DNA of 64,000 nt from Ifrita kowaldi. Its lineage: Eukaryota > Chordata > Aves > Passeriformes > Cinclosomatidae. Positions 21,101-33,669 of the stretch are shown piece after piece. The translations under genes were made by a program, and so were the position numbers. The stretch covers positions 62,001 through 126,000 of the forward strand of contig VZRS01009654.1 in assembly GCA_013398055.1 (NCBI GenBank), given 5' to 3'. The notes under the pieces are model-generated. The model searched no databases. It was not told the DNA's origin and saw only the letters and a list, made by a program, of their open reading frames with translations. Position 1 is the stretch's first letter; every line of letters begins with the position of its first letter.

Positions 21101-24100
21101 CAACCCCAACCGCTACTCCTGTGCACACAGTGAGGAGAAAAAATGCAAATGCATCAGCCCAACAGTGTGTGGAGAGAGGACATGAACAGCTCAATAAAAT
21201 CTGAGGAGGGTGGGGAAAAAGGGAAATATAGTCTGTGGTAGTTGTCTTAAATCCCGGGTATCCATAGGGTGCTCCCAGGCAGCCAGATCAGGCTCCTTTA
21301 TCCTTCACCAACAGGATACTGCTGCTGTAGAAAGTTTCCAGCAAGACGACTCTGGAAGAAAAAGTGCCTCCTCTGTTTCTCTGCTTGCCCATGGGTAGCA
21401 GCAATGCAGGTTTCCCATGTGTGGGGCCACAATGGAAATTACTTTGGGAATTGCTGACTATTTCAATACTTCTCATGGCAGAAGGAGCCAAGTGAGAGTT
21501 TGTAGTTGTCGAGACCTGGGTGTGAAAAGCTCTACAGTCAGCAACATACTCCTGTGTAATCCAGTATCTGTGTGGTCTGCTCTCTTCTAAGTACCAGGAA
21601 CTCCATGCATGTAAACCATGTTTATCTGAAAACCCAGGGATTTGAGGGGCATAGAAGCCAAAAAAAAAACAAAAAAAAAACCAAAAAAAAAACCCCAAAC
21701 CCAAAAAATAAAAACAACTCAGAGTTGTGCCCACCATCTTTCTGAACAAGAATTGCTCTTAACTGCTCAGGTGGGATACACTGTCAGGCTTATCTGTGTC
21801 ACTTGGGCCAGTGCTAAAAAAAGCAGAATGCAAGAGGAGGGAAATTGCTAAATGATGTTATTGCTTTGTACTTCTTTCTCCACAGCTACTCATCAAACTA
21901 AAGACAAAAACCAATACAGACTATTTCCTTGAATGTTGCTCCAGGGAGGAACGTGACTCGTGGGCTTTGGATATCACTGGAGCTATTCATGCTGGTCACC
22001 CAGTACAGGTACAAGAACTCCACAGAATGAAGAACTCCTTCAAACTGCTAGAAAATATCAGCCTCCAGTAAGTGTATATGATTTCTCCTTCTGTTGTTGC
22101 TGTAGTTTGCAAAGTGCCTGAGTTGATGGATGGGGAGGATCAGGGGAAGCTCCTTTCTGCACAGATCTGCTCCCGTGTGGCCAGGAACCTCTAAACTGGC
22201 TGCCCTGTCCTAGGTTTGCACATACTTTTGTCAGGGAACGCACTTTTTCCTGCCCATCATCTTTTGGGAGTATGTGGGTTCTGCACAGGCACCTCACTGC
22301 TGGCTTGAAGACCTTCCTAGTCAGCTGCAAATGTTCTCACTGGGGAGATGTATTACCTCAAAAAATGTACCATCGGGGAAGCACTGGGTGGTGACTTCGT
22401 GCCTTGTTGGTGAGTTTTCAACCAACAATCTGCAATCCAGACTAGGATTTTTAGGGTGCATCATCTCAAATAAGAGGAATCAGAGAACAAATTAAGAAAC
22501 AAAAGAATTACATTAATTTGATTTGTGTTGAGCAGGTAAATCAGGCTGACTATAGATCAGCTTGAAGTGCTTTAAATTGAAAGATACTTTGTGAGGCGCC
22601 TTGTTTAGTGCTGCTATTGGGAGAATAAAGTATTCCTGGAATGTACTTAGGACAGTGCTTCTGGGGCAGTACCTGGAATACTTCCCATCTTTATGTGGGT
22701 AATCATGAGAACATCCCAGGCACTGACAGAAGTATGCAGCGATTTCTGCCTGTCTTTCTCATCTGCTGATGGTGTGCTGTGCTCTTGTTTGCAGCGACAT
22801 AGTGGAGAGAATGTATGATGGCAGTACTGGAATTAAGCTGACCCGCAATTTGGATCAAGGCAACAGATATAAAGAGACCTTCACAGGTACACCTGCTGCA
22901 GACAAAGAGCCACCTCACATCTGATATGCCTCATTGCAGGGACAAGGGAGCTACTGTACTGCCTTCACAGTGGGATAAGCTGTGGGATAACACAGTGGAA
23001 CCTGGCAGTGCAGCCAAGCTCTCCAAAACTTTACCTTCTTGCTCTTTGGACACATGGAAGTACACTTAGAACCCCACACTTTTGGTCAACTCTGCACGTC
23101 TCTGACAATCTTTGGCATGGCACCAAAGTGTTTCAACCAGTGAAAACCTGTGTGGCAGGAGACCATCTGCCTTTCCCCAGAAGAGCACACTGTCTCAGTA
23201 TGAGAGCTGCCTTTCTTCCTGCAGGTTCTGCCCTGGTGGACTGGCTCATCTCCAACAGCTTTGCTGTGTCACGATTTGAGGCTGTCACCTTGGCATCCAT
23301 GCTGATGGATGAGAACTTCATCAGGCCCGTGGGAGTCCGCAGCACTGAGGCCATGCGCTCCAGTGACCCCTCCGAGAAGTTCCTCGATGACTCCACCGCA
23401 CTGTACATGTTTGTAAGTGATGCAGCTGCTGACAGAGGCACCTCCTCTGGCCCTCGTCACACACTTGATGTGGGGTAGTGAGGAGGGGACACGCACAGCC
23501 TGCAACCAAAGGCAAGTGTGCAGGCTGAGAAAGCAAATGCAGAAGGAGCAGCTCTAGGGTTTTAGTACTAACACTGGCACTTTTGCTGGAGCCAAATAGT
23601 TACATGGATATGGAGGGATCTACAAATTACATAATTAGGCATTAAAAGAGGTGTGTCCCTGGAGTGCAGTGCTGTGTCTGCAAGTATTGGAGGCAGTGCT
23701 GTAGTTATGCTACAGCTCAAGGCCACGGTGCTTATACCCAGCATGTACAGCTTTACAGCCGTAATTTGTTGCCTGTGAATCTTGGTCCTACAAGGCTGTG
23801 CAGCAGAGCTATGGAGTAGAATTTACTCAGGAAATATAAGCTAAAAACAGCTAAGGAAAATGAAATGGAAAATAAAATGCAGATTTTGTACTTAAAAGTC
23901 TGTTTAGATTAAAAAGAAAAGTGGAAATGTCTTTTCCCTATTTGCAGGCTGAGAGCAGTAAGAAAAATACCAGTTCCAAGGAAGAGGTACATTTTAATAT
24001 CTCCGAATTAAGTGGCAAAATTGTGAAGCAAGGATTCTTAGTGAAACAGGTAAGCATAGTCTTGGAACTTGCCCCAGGAAACAACAAAAATTACAGCTCT

Positions 24101-27100
24101 TAGGGTTTCTTAGAGGGTAAACGTGTCTTACATGATCATGGCTGGAGAGTTGTGCCCAGCAGAACTTGCCCGTCAGTACTTGAGGTCTTGCAGTTAAGAG
24201 TATCCAGTTACGAAGAAGTGAACTGTGGAACTTCTCAAGCAGGATTAATTGGATGTTCTGTACATATTGAGCAGATACTGAAAGGTACAAAACAGTCTCA
24301 AAAGCCGAAGTCCCACACAAACTCCAAATCCTACCAGAGGTGTTAATTCACTTCCAAGCAGAGCCACTGTTCCTTTGGTTCAACCTATCCCGTCCAGGTA
24401 GAGTGAACAGTGATGATGTTTTGCTGGCCACAGACAAATTTCAAAGCTGAGTAGCTTGACTTTTGTATGAAGTGGGCAGTCACTCACGTACATGTGGGTG
24501 CTTTGGTGGTGGTGAAATCTCTTTTTTTGGGCACAATTACCTGTTGGCAGTAACTGTTACCAAGATCTGAGCCTTGGTCTGCAAGACACAGTTTCCAACG
24601 CTTGCTATGAACAAGACGAGGGTCAGTCACATTCTTTCAAAGCATAACACAGCTACCTGCAAATGGAACCCTACCTGCACTGCATGGCCACTCTGGAGCC
24701 TTGTACCCAGAGCCCCAGGTTTAGTGTTGTGCAAACTGGACCATCAGATGCTTCCCAACCCTCCCTCCTCCAGCTGCCAGGGCGCCATGAGGGCTGGCAG
24801 GGCAGCCACCCATCAGCACAGGGCACGAGAGCTGCCCAGGAGCTTCTGCCCATGGTCAGCAGCAGCCAGGGACAGCCCCCAGCAGCCCCAGCCCTGGGCT
24901 GCCCCTGAGCCCCAGCACCAAACCTCCAGGGGAGGGGATGCTCGCAGGGCCTGGCACAGGCCTGTCAGCAATGAGGGCTGCGGTGAAAGAGTAAAGAGCT
25001 GACATAAGCCCCTCAGAGCACACACAGCAGGGGGTTTTAATCTGAAACCCGTATTTTATCTGAAATTAAAAGCAGGAATCAGGGATATAACCATTTGTTC
25101 CTGTCACTCTGCTTTCTTAGTTCTCAGAACAGGAACGGAAGAGATGATGGAATTATCAATGTATGAAGATGAAAGATAAGCAGAAGATGATGGGAATTAC
25201 CAAGATGTTAGGAAATATTTTTCCCTTTGGGGTCCAAACCCTCTTTTTTTGGTATCTATTTATGTCTCCCCTACAGCCTATAGGAAAATGGTCATTTCAG
25301 GAGGTAGTAATTTTAATTCTCCCATTTTTCCAGGGACACAAGAGGAAAAACTGGAAGGTGAGAAAATTTGTTTTGAGAGCTGATCCTGCTTTTTTGCACT
25401 ACTACGATCCCACCAAGGTACGTGAGTGGGAAGTTACCCTCCCCAGAAATTCTTTTAGAGACATAAACATTATAATGAAGATACAACTATGCTGTAAATG
25501 TTTCTATCACTCTGGGTTCCTCTATCCATTTCCTGGGGAATTAGATCTCTCTGGCCTTACCCTAGGTTGTCCATGTAGGATTTTGTATCCCTGCATCTTC
25601 TGTCTTGTTTTTTTCCCAGTGAGATTCCTTTTCCTTAGCCGAGTGGCAGCAGTCTTCTTGGGATTGGTCTTTTGCTGTACCCTCACAGTCTGGGACCATG
25701 GTCCTGCAGGGTTTCTTTCTGGGTTGTGATCTTTCTGGGCTGAAATCCCCCCACTTGAAGATCAAACTGGTACTGGGATTTTTTACATTCTTATTCCAGC
25801 ATTGAATAGTGTCTTCTTAATGCCAAAGTATTTATAGGAATTTCTACTACTCAGTTTTAAGCTTTCTCATGGAACAGTAGGTTTTATCTTCATGAATATA
25901 ATAATCAATGTGAGCAACTCAGATACTTAGGGTACCACAGAGCCCAACAGGATTGCAAGAACATGTATAGAAATGCTTTATGTGACTTTTAAAGAAAACA
26001 GAAACAACATCCCAGTGAAAAGAGCTTATGGATCTGGTTCATTTTTTGTTTCCTCTTCCTTCATGGATTTTTTTTTCACTGCAACTTATTCTTGTAATGC
26101 TATAAGCTGAAATTGGAGAACCTGAAGGCAAGAAACCAGAGTGCCAGCCAACTAGGGAAAACAGTCAGATTTTTCCCATATAGTCTCAGTGAAAAGCAGC
26201 AAGCTAAATACTTACAGAAATATATACAATTCAATATATTATTGTTGATAAAACCATACATATGTTTGAAATGTGATTGCCTACCCTTGTGCTTTTAACT
26301 GATCTACACCATGCCCAGCTACATCAGAGAAACACCTGAGACTGAAACAATTCAGTAATGCATTTAACTACATGTTCTAATTGACTCCTCTTGTGACATG
26401 CCTGGAAAAACTGGCATTATGTCTCCAACTTCATGAAAGTAATGCACGTGCGCTGGGAAATTGTTTTAATGATGGTATTTTCCAGCTAAGCCTTGTTTCC
26501 TTTTTCTTTGCAGGAAGAAAACAAACCAGTAGGTGGATTCTCCCTTCGTGGCTGTCTTGTCTCAGCTCTGGAGGACAATGGAGTCCCAGCAGGTGAGAAA
26601 GAGCCTCTAAACATCCATACATTTATATTTATGCCATAGTAATACAGTCTTTGGGCGTGGGTTTGTATATATGGTTTCTTGTATGCACCAGTGGGATGAG
26701 CTTTCATTTCCCTTTGCAAGCAAGGGAAGAGGCATGTCACAAATCCCTGTACTGCTGGGTTGTCCACACCAAAGGGGATTTTTTTTTTTAAGCGTTAGTT
26801 CCACGTGTCTTGGGTGTTCCCTTTATATGGGCTTTTCTTAGTCATATGACCTCTGAGACAGTCCTAGGACTGAATAATATTCCAGAGGTAACAGACAAAT
26901 AGAAAACACCTTCTTTTCGGGTGTTGTTTGAGTCAAAGTCTTGAGGCATCCTCTGATATCACTCCTTTTCTGTGTCCTCTCTACTTATGCTGTCACCTTT
27001 TCCTTCCTGACCTGCTAGAACCCAAATGTAGGGGAGATATAAAGACAGCAATAAAAAACCAGTTCTGCTGGAGCACAGGCTTAGTTCAGGCATTTGTCTA

Positions 27101-27904
27101 GAACCTCAGCCTCACAGATAAGTGTTTCTGCTGTTCAAGGAATATATTTTATGACAGTTAGCCCAACGTGTAGATACGAAATACAGAACATCTCTCTAAA
27201 GAGAAAGTCTGAAAAAGCTTTGGTCTGGGGGCAGGGGGACGTGATGAACAATAGAGATCCTTGCTAAGAGGAGCCCAGCTATGGGCAGGAGAAAATCTGA
27301 TCTACTGTGCAAACTGGTAGGGGTACATCATTCCAGTGTATAACTCAAGTAATAGTCTTTACCTAAACAGAGACTATTTTAGATACGTTGTAGAGTGCAC
27401 AGTAGTTCATACTATCTGTGGCAGGAATGTCAATACTATATCTTTATTTTCATAGAACCACAGAATCACCAAATGGTTTGGGTTGGAAGGGACTCCAACG
27501 ATCACCTAGTTCCAACCCCCCTGCCATGGACAGGGTCAGCTTCCACTTAAGCTGTTTGCTCAAAGCCCTATCCAACCTGGCCTTGAACACTTCCAGGGGT
27601 TTTGAAGAGGGAAATCAAAGGCACAAGACCTTTAGATGTCTTATCCATAATAAAAAGGAAAGATTTGATTCCCTAATTCACGAAATTCAAATTCTTCCCT
27701 ATGAAGCTTCATATCTGCCAGAAAGATTTTCTCTGTGCACCCTCCTCATCTGTCGGGTTTTTTTTTTTCTCTGCAGGAGTGAAGGGCAATGTGCAAGGCA
27801 ACCTCTTCAAAATCATCACCAAAAATGACATTCATTATTACATCCAGGCCAGCTCCAAGGCAGAGCGAGTGCAGTGGATTGAGGCAATCAAACCACTGAC
27901 ATGA
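18128..27904 (+). CDS. PLEK2: PLEK2, pleckstrin-2
   Basis: Coding exons are 18128-18178, 20693-20857, 21886-22067, 22795-22886, 23225-23412, 23948-24049, 25334-25417, 26514-26592 and 27777-27904. They total 1071 nt, 356 aa (human 353). All introns are GT-AG and in frame. The architecture is pleckstrin-like: PH domain 1 (about residues 11-108, VLKEGFLVKR then WKVRWFVLL), DEP domain (about 137-225, with SALVDWLISNSF) and PH domain 2 (about 245-353, KQGFLVKQGHKRKNWKVR to WIEAIKPLT). Family knowledge: pleckstrin-2 binds PI3K-generated phosphoinositides through its PH domains and promotes actin-driven spreading and ruffling, and it is prominent in erythroid cells. Two ATGs are in tandem (18128 and 18131). 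The N-terminus MMEEEAGVLKEG is longer than the human MEDGVLKEG, and either ATG could be used. A CR1 insertion lies in the last intron. Its plus orientation, the same as EIF2S1, differs from the convergent human arrangement. Confidence 0.96.
21659..21713. repeat. A-rich simple repeat in PLEK2 intron
   Basis: Runs of nine to ten A are separated by C or CC, ending in aaaaaataaaaac. This low-complexity tract is about 170 bases before the exon at 21886. It gives a spurious lysine-rich frame on the plus strand and a phenylalanine-rich one on the minus strand. Confidence 0.85.
27451..27602 (-). repeat. CR1 LINE 3' end, antisense in PLEK2 last intron
   Basis: Read on the minus strand the segment has the classic avian CR1 3' end: a CCTGGAAGTGTTCAAGGCCA-type motif, then GGTTGGATAGGG, GGGGGGTTGGAAC, CCCTTCCAACCCAAACCATT, and a diverged pair of terminal repeats (GATTCTGTG, GGTTCTATG). 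It is truncated at its 5' side and ends about 175 bases before the last PLEK2 exon. Confidence 0.92.
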
Positions 27905-29200
27905 ATAATGTGGACTTCATGACAAATGACAAACTGTATTTGTGACCAAGCTTCCTGCTCTCATTGTCTGGGAGTGTTGTTTTTCCCTTGATAGTCTATT
28001 TTCATTATTTGAATCACTGTAACACCTACCAATTCCTGGCAGACCATGTAGACCAAATAATGTAGATCTAGAATAACACCCCCACCTTGAATTTATCATC
28101 TAACCAAGAGATCAAAACAGGTGGATACAGACAAGCGGGGCTTTACAAAGAAACAACAAGATATTCCAAGATGGAAGAAAAGGATGTTTTGTACAAGTAT
28201 TCAGTCTATGTCTGACAGATCCAGGTTGTGCTTTATCTTAAAGCAGAATTGTCTTGCTCCTTTCCCCTTTATAAAGGGGCTCATAAACTTAATTAGTTAA
28301 GACTGAAACATCTAAGCTATGAAAGGTGCTGGTGTCTGAGGATGCCTTTCTTGGTATATGACACGAATCTTGTGCTAAGCCACAATCCAGCTGCCAGGAT
28401 AATATGCATTGCAAAACAAAGAAGGGGTCTGTCTGTCCATCCATCTGCTCTACTATTTAGTTCTCTGTTAGACTGGAAAAGAACAAAGAATCTTCCTCTC
28501 CACCATACAGGTTACTCTTCTGCTGGTAATGTCCCACAGCAGAACAGGATCCTGAGTATCAAATCAGACCAGTAGAAGTTCCAGACAATTTCTGGTGCTG
28601 AATATATTGGAAGAAATCACTCAGCCATAAGGGCAAGACTTTTCCTTCTGATTATTACTGTAAGTCCACTTATGTTGGAGCACCATTTGGACAGAGAACT
28701 ATAGTAGCAGTCCTCACTATTGCTTTTTCTATCCTAAGTCATTGTTTTTTCCATTTTTTGTCTACTAACCTTGTCTTTGAAATCATTAAATATAAAAGAA
28801 AAACCCCAAACCAGTGCATTTGAATATCCTGTGCTTTTTAGAGACATGATTTTTCTTAGAGGGCAGATTTGAGTATATGAAAAATAATCATTTCATTGAC
28901 TGCAATTTTAAATTTATATATAAACTGAGACACCAGAGGGTAAAATGGAATATAGGAAATTATTCAAACACCTGATCAGCCTGCTGATACACTATTTTCA
29001 TAAAATTCCTTGTTTTATGACTTCCTGTATGTGACAGCCAGACTCTGCAGAGCCTTCAAAAAGGCAGCATGCTATATATCTTCCCTGAAGTCATGGAGGA
29101 ATTTGATAGTCCGCTATCCACAGATTCATCTCTGTACAGATGTTTTGTTCTCCAAGTTGTGAACTAAAAAGAAGTCTCTTCATCACCAAAGGCAGAATGT
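27905..29200 (+). other. PLEK2: PLEK2 3' UTR and short intergenic gap
   Basis: No AATAAA follows the PLEK2 stop at a typical distance. The first plausible signal I see is ATTAAA at 28785-28790, so the 3' UTR may be about 0.9 kb. The remainder up to 29200 separates PLEK2 from the convergent galectin-like gene. No other gene was recognised. Confidence 0.45.
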
Positions 29201-29212
29201 GATACATGCTTG

Positions 29213-29218
29213 TTTATT
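29213..29218 (-). terminator. Candidate polyadenylation signal of galectin-like gene
   Basis: TTTATT on the plus strand reads AATAAA on the minus strand, about 810 bases past the stop codon of the galectin-like gene. It would make 29200-30026 a 3' UTR. This rests on the motif alone. Confidence 0.35.
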
Positions 29219-30026
29219 TATTAGAAAAGCCATGTATTTAGGATTTCACTCAAAAGCTACAGCAATGAAATAACAGCACACTTAAACGCATTCCAATATT
29301 TAAGAGTGCTGGTAAAGAGGTTTGCCAGCAAAGGTGCAGTTTTAATTAGATGCAAGAACAAGAATGGGCAGTGCAGTTTCAGCTACAGATACCATTTCCT
29401 AGGGCTGGTCCAGAGAAGATTGTGAAATCCACAGCTGTTGAAACCTTTCAATTCCGGAAAAGCTGCCTGGAAGAGACAAGGATGGTGTTAAGGCATTTAT
29501 TGCTCTCTGCTGGGAAGCACAGATGGTTTGTGCTGACTGAGCAGAGCTTCCAGAAAAAGCAATTCATTCCTGATAATGTGAGCCTTGCTGGGGCCCATCA
29601 GACTGCCTTATTCATTTATAAGAAAACAACCTCCTGCTTCCCTTTTCTCAGACCCACCCACCACAGTTCTAGTCACAAGGCTAACAACAGCCACCCACCA
29701 CAGAGGACTGAGCTCTCCCACCTGGCATGCCTGAGGGGGTAGGGAGGCACAAGGATGTGAGATACCATATAACATCATAAATCTTGCAGTTTGGGAGGCC
29801 AAAAGTGTATCTCAGCAAACGCTTTGAGATTTATCCAGACCAGCCATAGCTCTGCAATTGCTGAGTGTGTACGGGAAAAAAAGTGTGTATCTCAAACACA
29901 TCAGTAAATTAAAAAGATTCAGTTCCCACTCTCCAGAATCAGTCAGGGGAAAAAGACAAAACATTTCTGAGACAAGAAAAAGTACATTTTTCCTCTGTTC
30001 TCTGGTGATATTCTGGTCTCCTTTTT

Positions 30027-33000
30027 TCAAGCCACTTTGGTAAGCTTGATGTCTCCTGAGATCTGCAAAGCTTTCACCAAGTTCAGAGGCTGAATGCGGT
30101 GAGTGAAGTCACAGAGCTGCCGTCCATCAAGCAAGACTCGTATTTGCTGGTGTTCACATAAGAGCTCCATCTGCAATGGAAAAGGACAGGGAAGGGTATT
30201 GGAGATCAACAGCAGGGCTGATTCCAACAGCATGGACTTAGAACTAAATGTCATGGGGATAGCAAAGCACAAAGTCTACCAGTTCTTCTGAAATGCCCCT
30301 AATAAATAACCTACCCTCTTCTGAGATTATACTGCAAAGCTCCAGTGAGTACTCTCACTAAGATTAGAGAAGGGGAGGCATCTTTCCCACCAGGGCTTGA
30401 ACTGTTGCTGTCTGTGCTAAACTAGACTAGTTAACCTGGCAATGTCAGTAGTTAGCTGTTTGTGGTCATATACATAGCCTTCAGCCTTTCTCCCCTCCTT
30501 TTCTCTACCCTATTCATAGTACCCTAACAATGACCTTGAACGTGTCGCCTGCTGTAAATGGAAAGTAGGGAATAGTCTTCTCTTCTCTTCCCCATTTCCC
30601 AGCAATTCGTGCATTTCGGGTGATGGATTTCTCACTGAAGTTAACTGTAAATAACAGTCCAACATCTTTGTTTGCATCCACTGGATCACAGAGCAGAGTC
30701 ACTGAAAAGCTGAAAAAAAGATCAAGTAAATGACTGGAACTTTCAGAAATGTAAAGGACATGACGAACATGGCAGATGCTTACAGAGACTAGAGATAGCT
30801 GGTGGTTTCATGTCAGACTAAAACACAGGACTTTACAGGCTTAGAAGCTGGAAAAAGGGATGAGACACTGCTGGTCTTTGTTTCCTGCCCCAGTGCCCAG
30901 TAGAATGCTAATGATTTCTGATGTTGCTTTCCCTCTGTCTTGACTGAAATCAAACCCTTCAACATGCCCTCATTTGTGTCTTAAAGGAGGTTATGGCATA
31001 CTCTTCACCAGTAGAAGCAGTAGCGTTGATAGCTATAAATGCAAAAAATTGTAATGGTAAGCGTAGTTGCTGTTATCTGGATAAAAGACAGCAATGAACC
31101 TCTACATCCTGTGCCAAAACTGGTTTTTAAATGGTGTTGATTCCACCCCCCCACAGACAACCAAGATTCAGGTTGAGAATTGCACCTCTTCCTGGAGGAA
31201 AAATGTCACTTGTGTGTTCCCTCCAGTTCACATTAGATAAGGGTGAGAAGTAGAAAATCTTGTCAGGGCAGTCAGAAAGACCAAACAGTGAACTCCTCCC
31301 TGACCTTTTAATCTTAGTCTGAGTGCAGGAAAATTAAATAAAGCCATAAATTGTTAATTTGTTTGACTTTCTTCCTTCAAAGAGCACATACCTCCATGAA
31401 AGCTTCTGAATTTAGAAGACAGGTAGGAGCATGTATAACAGGGTGAAGCCCCCAGCAGTCCCTTCACCTACCTCTTGGGTTTGGAGTGTACCATGCCTAT
31501 GACTGTGAGTTTCATGGTTGGTCTCAGGCCACCTTTAATTTCACCAACATATTGCTCCACCTGCAGGGAACAGTGAAAATGGCTGCAGTGGGTCATGCTG
31601 TGGGTAAACCAGCTATAACAGCTGCTTTGGTCACCTGATATACCTTTATTTTTATGTGTACAAAAGAACTTGAAAGTATCTCCAGCCTAAAGTACTTCTT
31701 GCAGTCTAATGACACAATAAATCTGGTTGCAGCACTCCAGTTGCTCTGGATGCAGCAGACGAGAGGCTTTGTGGCAGCATGATGTGGTGCAGACTCTGCT
31801 TGAACCTACTCTGCCAGCTCAAACTTGTTACCAGATTTTGGTGTGCTAACTTGGCACCATCGGGCCTTACACCAGGCCAGGCAGCCTCTGTCCTCCACTG
31901 TAAAAGCAGCGTGGATGCTGCCCTGCCATGCATGTTGGCCACATCCTCACAGGCAATGCCAGTCACACCTGTCCTGTTGTGACAGTGACTTCGAAAAGTC
32001 ACACTTCTTCAGAGGCAGAAAATGGCTTCTTGGTGGATCTACTTTTGTCCTGCTCACAGAGACCTGTAGTTGCAAGCTCCACACAGAGCTACGTTTGCTT
32101 TTTCCAAACAATTTTCTAACAGCATTGATGGTCAGTGGAGGAACTAATACAGGCCATAGCTGACATGGAAATATTAAAGAGAGAGAGCTTGGAAACAATT
32201 GCTCGGGATGTTTTGAGGCTTCATTTTCAGAAATGGCTTTAAAATGTAAATGTCAGAATACTGCAGCATGTAATCACTCCCCATGCAGATCCACTTAGAA
32301 AGAAGCTGCTATAAAACGCTAAATGTTATTAGCAACTTGCGTAACACTGATAATATTCCACGGCAATGCATAACAGACCCTGTTTGAGATAAAAAGCTTT
32401 ATCGTTCCAGTGTTCCAAGGTAAAAATTCAGACAGTTTTGCTAGAAGACTGCACAACATATGCACACAAATTCAAGATAAAAAAATGTTTTGCTTATACC
32501 TCATTTCCTAGTTTCAATATAGTAGTTGTATCTTCTGCTAAGATGACCTTATACAATGTATTTTCTCTCTTTGATATTCACATCCAGCTACCTTTAGAGC
32601 TTCACACATATATTAATAAACTTATAATTCCTAACAAGGTCAATATTGGAAGAATAATTTTACAAGTACCTTCAGAAATGACAGCAGTCGTACTGATTGT
32701 TATTAATGTACATTTACTCTTGCAGGAGTGGGCAGGTGACTCCAGCAAGTACGGTTTGAACTTTGTAACAAAAGAAAAGCGTCAAGCCCTTGATACGTCT
32801 TACATAAGCAAACTGCTTGTCAAGTAAGGAGTCTGACTGTAGGGAGATACTTTAAACTGGATAAAGCAATTAGAGAGTGAATAACAAGCATAAAAGGTGT
32901 CAGGATAAATGAAGTTCATGCTCATACAGGTCTCATGTCCCACTAAAGGTTCTTCCTTGCCTAGAGAAAAGATACAAAATAGTACCCGAAACTGAAAGTG

Positions 33001-33373
33001 CACATTGAGAAATTGTTTGTGTAGAGGTGCACCATAGCAAGTACCATCACTAAAGGCACAGGGTATCAGAACTGAATAGAACAAATGACAACCACATAGT
33101 CTCAACATTTACAGCTCATCCAGCATGGCTGGAAAAATTTCAGAGGTGTGACTGCCCATACACCATTTATCTGTGGACACCTAGTTAACTGTACAGGTGA
33201 AAAATACTCAGGAAGCTGTAGGAAGTAATGGTAGAAACTCCTGCAAACTTCACGTGGAGTTTATTGGTGGGTCCCAGCACAGGCACACAGGCACAGCTCC
33301 CATCCCGTATGTTGAGTTCAGGAGCCCAGGAACTCACTTGGTCACTTACTTTTGCACACCTCTCCTCCGTCAT
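30027..33373 (-). CDS. Galectin-related protein (LGALSL-like), complete coding region
   Basis: Minus-strand exons in order are 33373-33350, 31560-31472, 30709-30535 and 30170-30027. They total 432 nt, 143 aa, with all introns GT-AG and phases 0, 2 and 0 joining cleanly. Exon 1 encodes only MTEERCAK before a perfect gtaagt donor. The rest is one galectin carbohydrate-recognition fold: VGEIKGGLRP..MKLTVIGMV, then FSVTLLCD, DVGLLFTVNF, KWGREEKTIPYFPF, and MELLCEHQQIRVLLDG..DFTHRIQ to the stop. It is most similar to vertebrate LGALSL, sharing IKGG-RP, IPYFPF, LLCEH/ILCEH, DG-QL-DF-HRIQ and SGDI-LTK/NGDLQITK. LGALSL itself is longer at the N-terminus and sits elsewhere in human (2p14). The usual sugar-binding His-Asn-Arg triad reads Leu, Thr, Asn here, while the Trp and one Glu remain. 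Lactose binding is therefore doubtful. No signal peptide is present, as usual for galectins. Exon 1 is the least certain part, because it rests on phase and donor only. Confidence 0.85.
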
Positions 33374-33633
33374 CACCGCTCTCCCTCCTACACTTGCCTC
33401 GCCGCAGTAGTCCCCGGAGGAGTTTTTGTTTCGTGCGTCAGGACAACAGCAAACAAAAAGCCCGGAATAAAGGGAGGATGTTGAGGGGGGTCTTATCTCT
33501 GCCAAACACTGGCTGGACACCACCCGGCCCAGCAGCTGAGTCACGGCCCTCCGCGCCCCGTCCCGCTGGGGGAGGCTCACAAATAACGCGGTGGGAGCCA
33601 GGGGGACGCACGGGAGCGCCTGGGGAGCTGAGT

Positions 33634-33669
33634 CTGGAGCTGCGCCTGGAGCTGTGCCTGGAGCTGCAC
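33634..33669. repeat. 12-bp minisatellite, three units
   Basis: There are three tandem near-identical units: CTGGAGCTGCGC, CTGGAGCTGTGC and CTGGAGCTGCAC. A diverged unit comes just before. The unit array ends exactly where the segment duplicated at 39597 begins. Confidence 0.8.

Noticed and set aside
24574..25002. 142-codon frame in a PLEK2 intron
   Set aside because: GC-rich intron sequence; the PLEK2 frame passes from 24049 to 25334 without it, and the composition is low-complexity Pro/Ala/Ser.
29350..29742. 130-codon plus-strand frame opposite the galectin-like gene 3' region
   Set aside because: No recognised domain and no splice partners; probably antisense of a 3' UTR.
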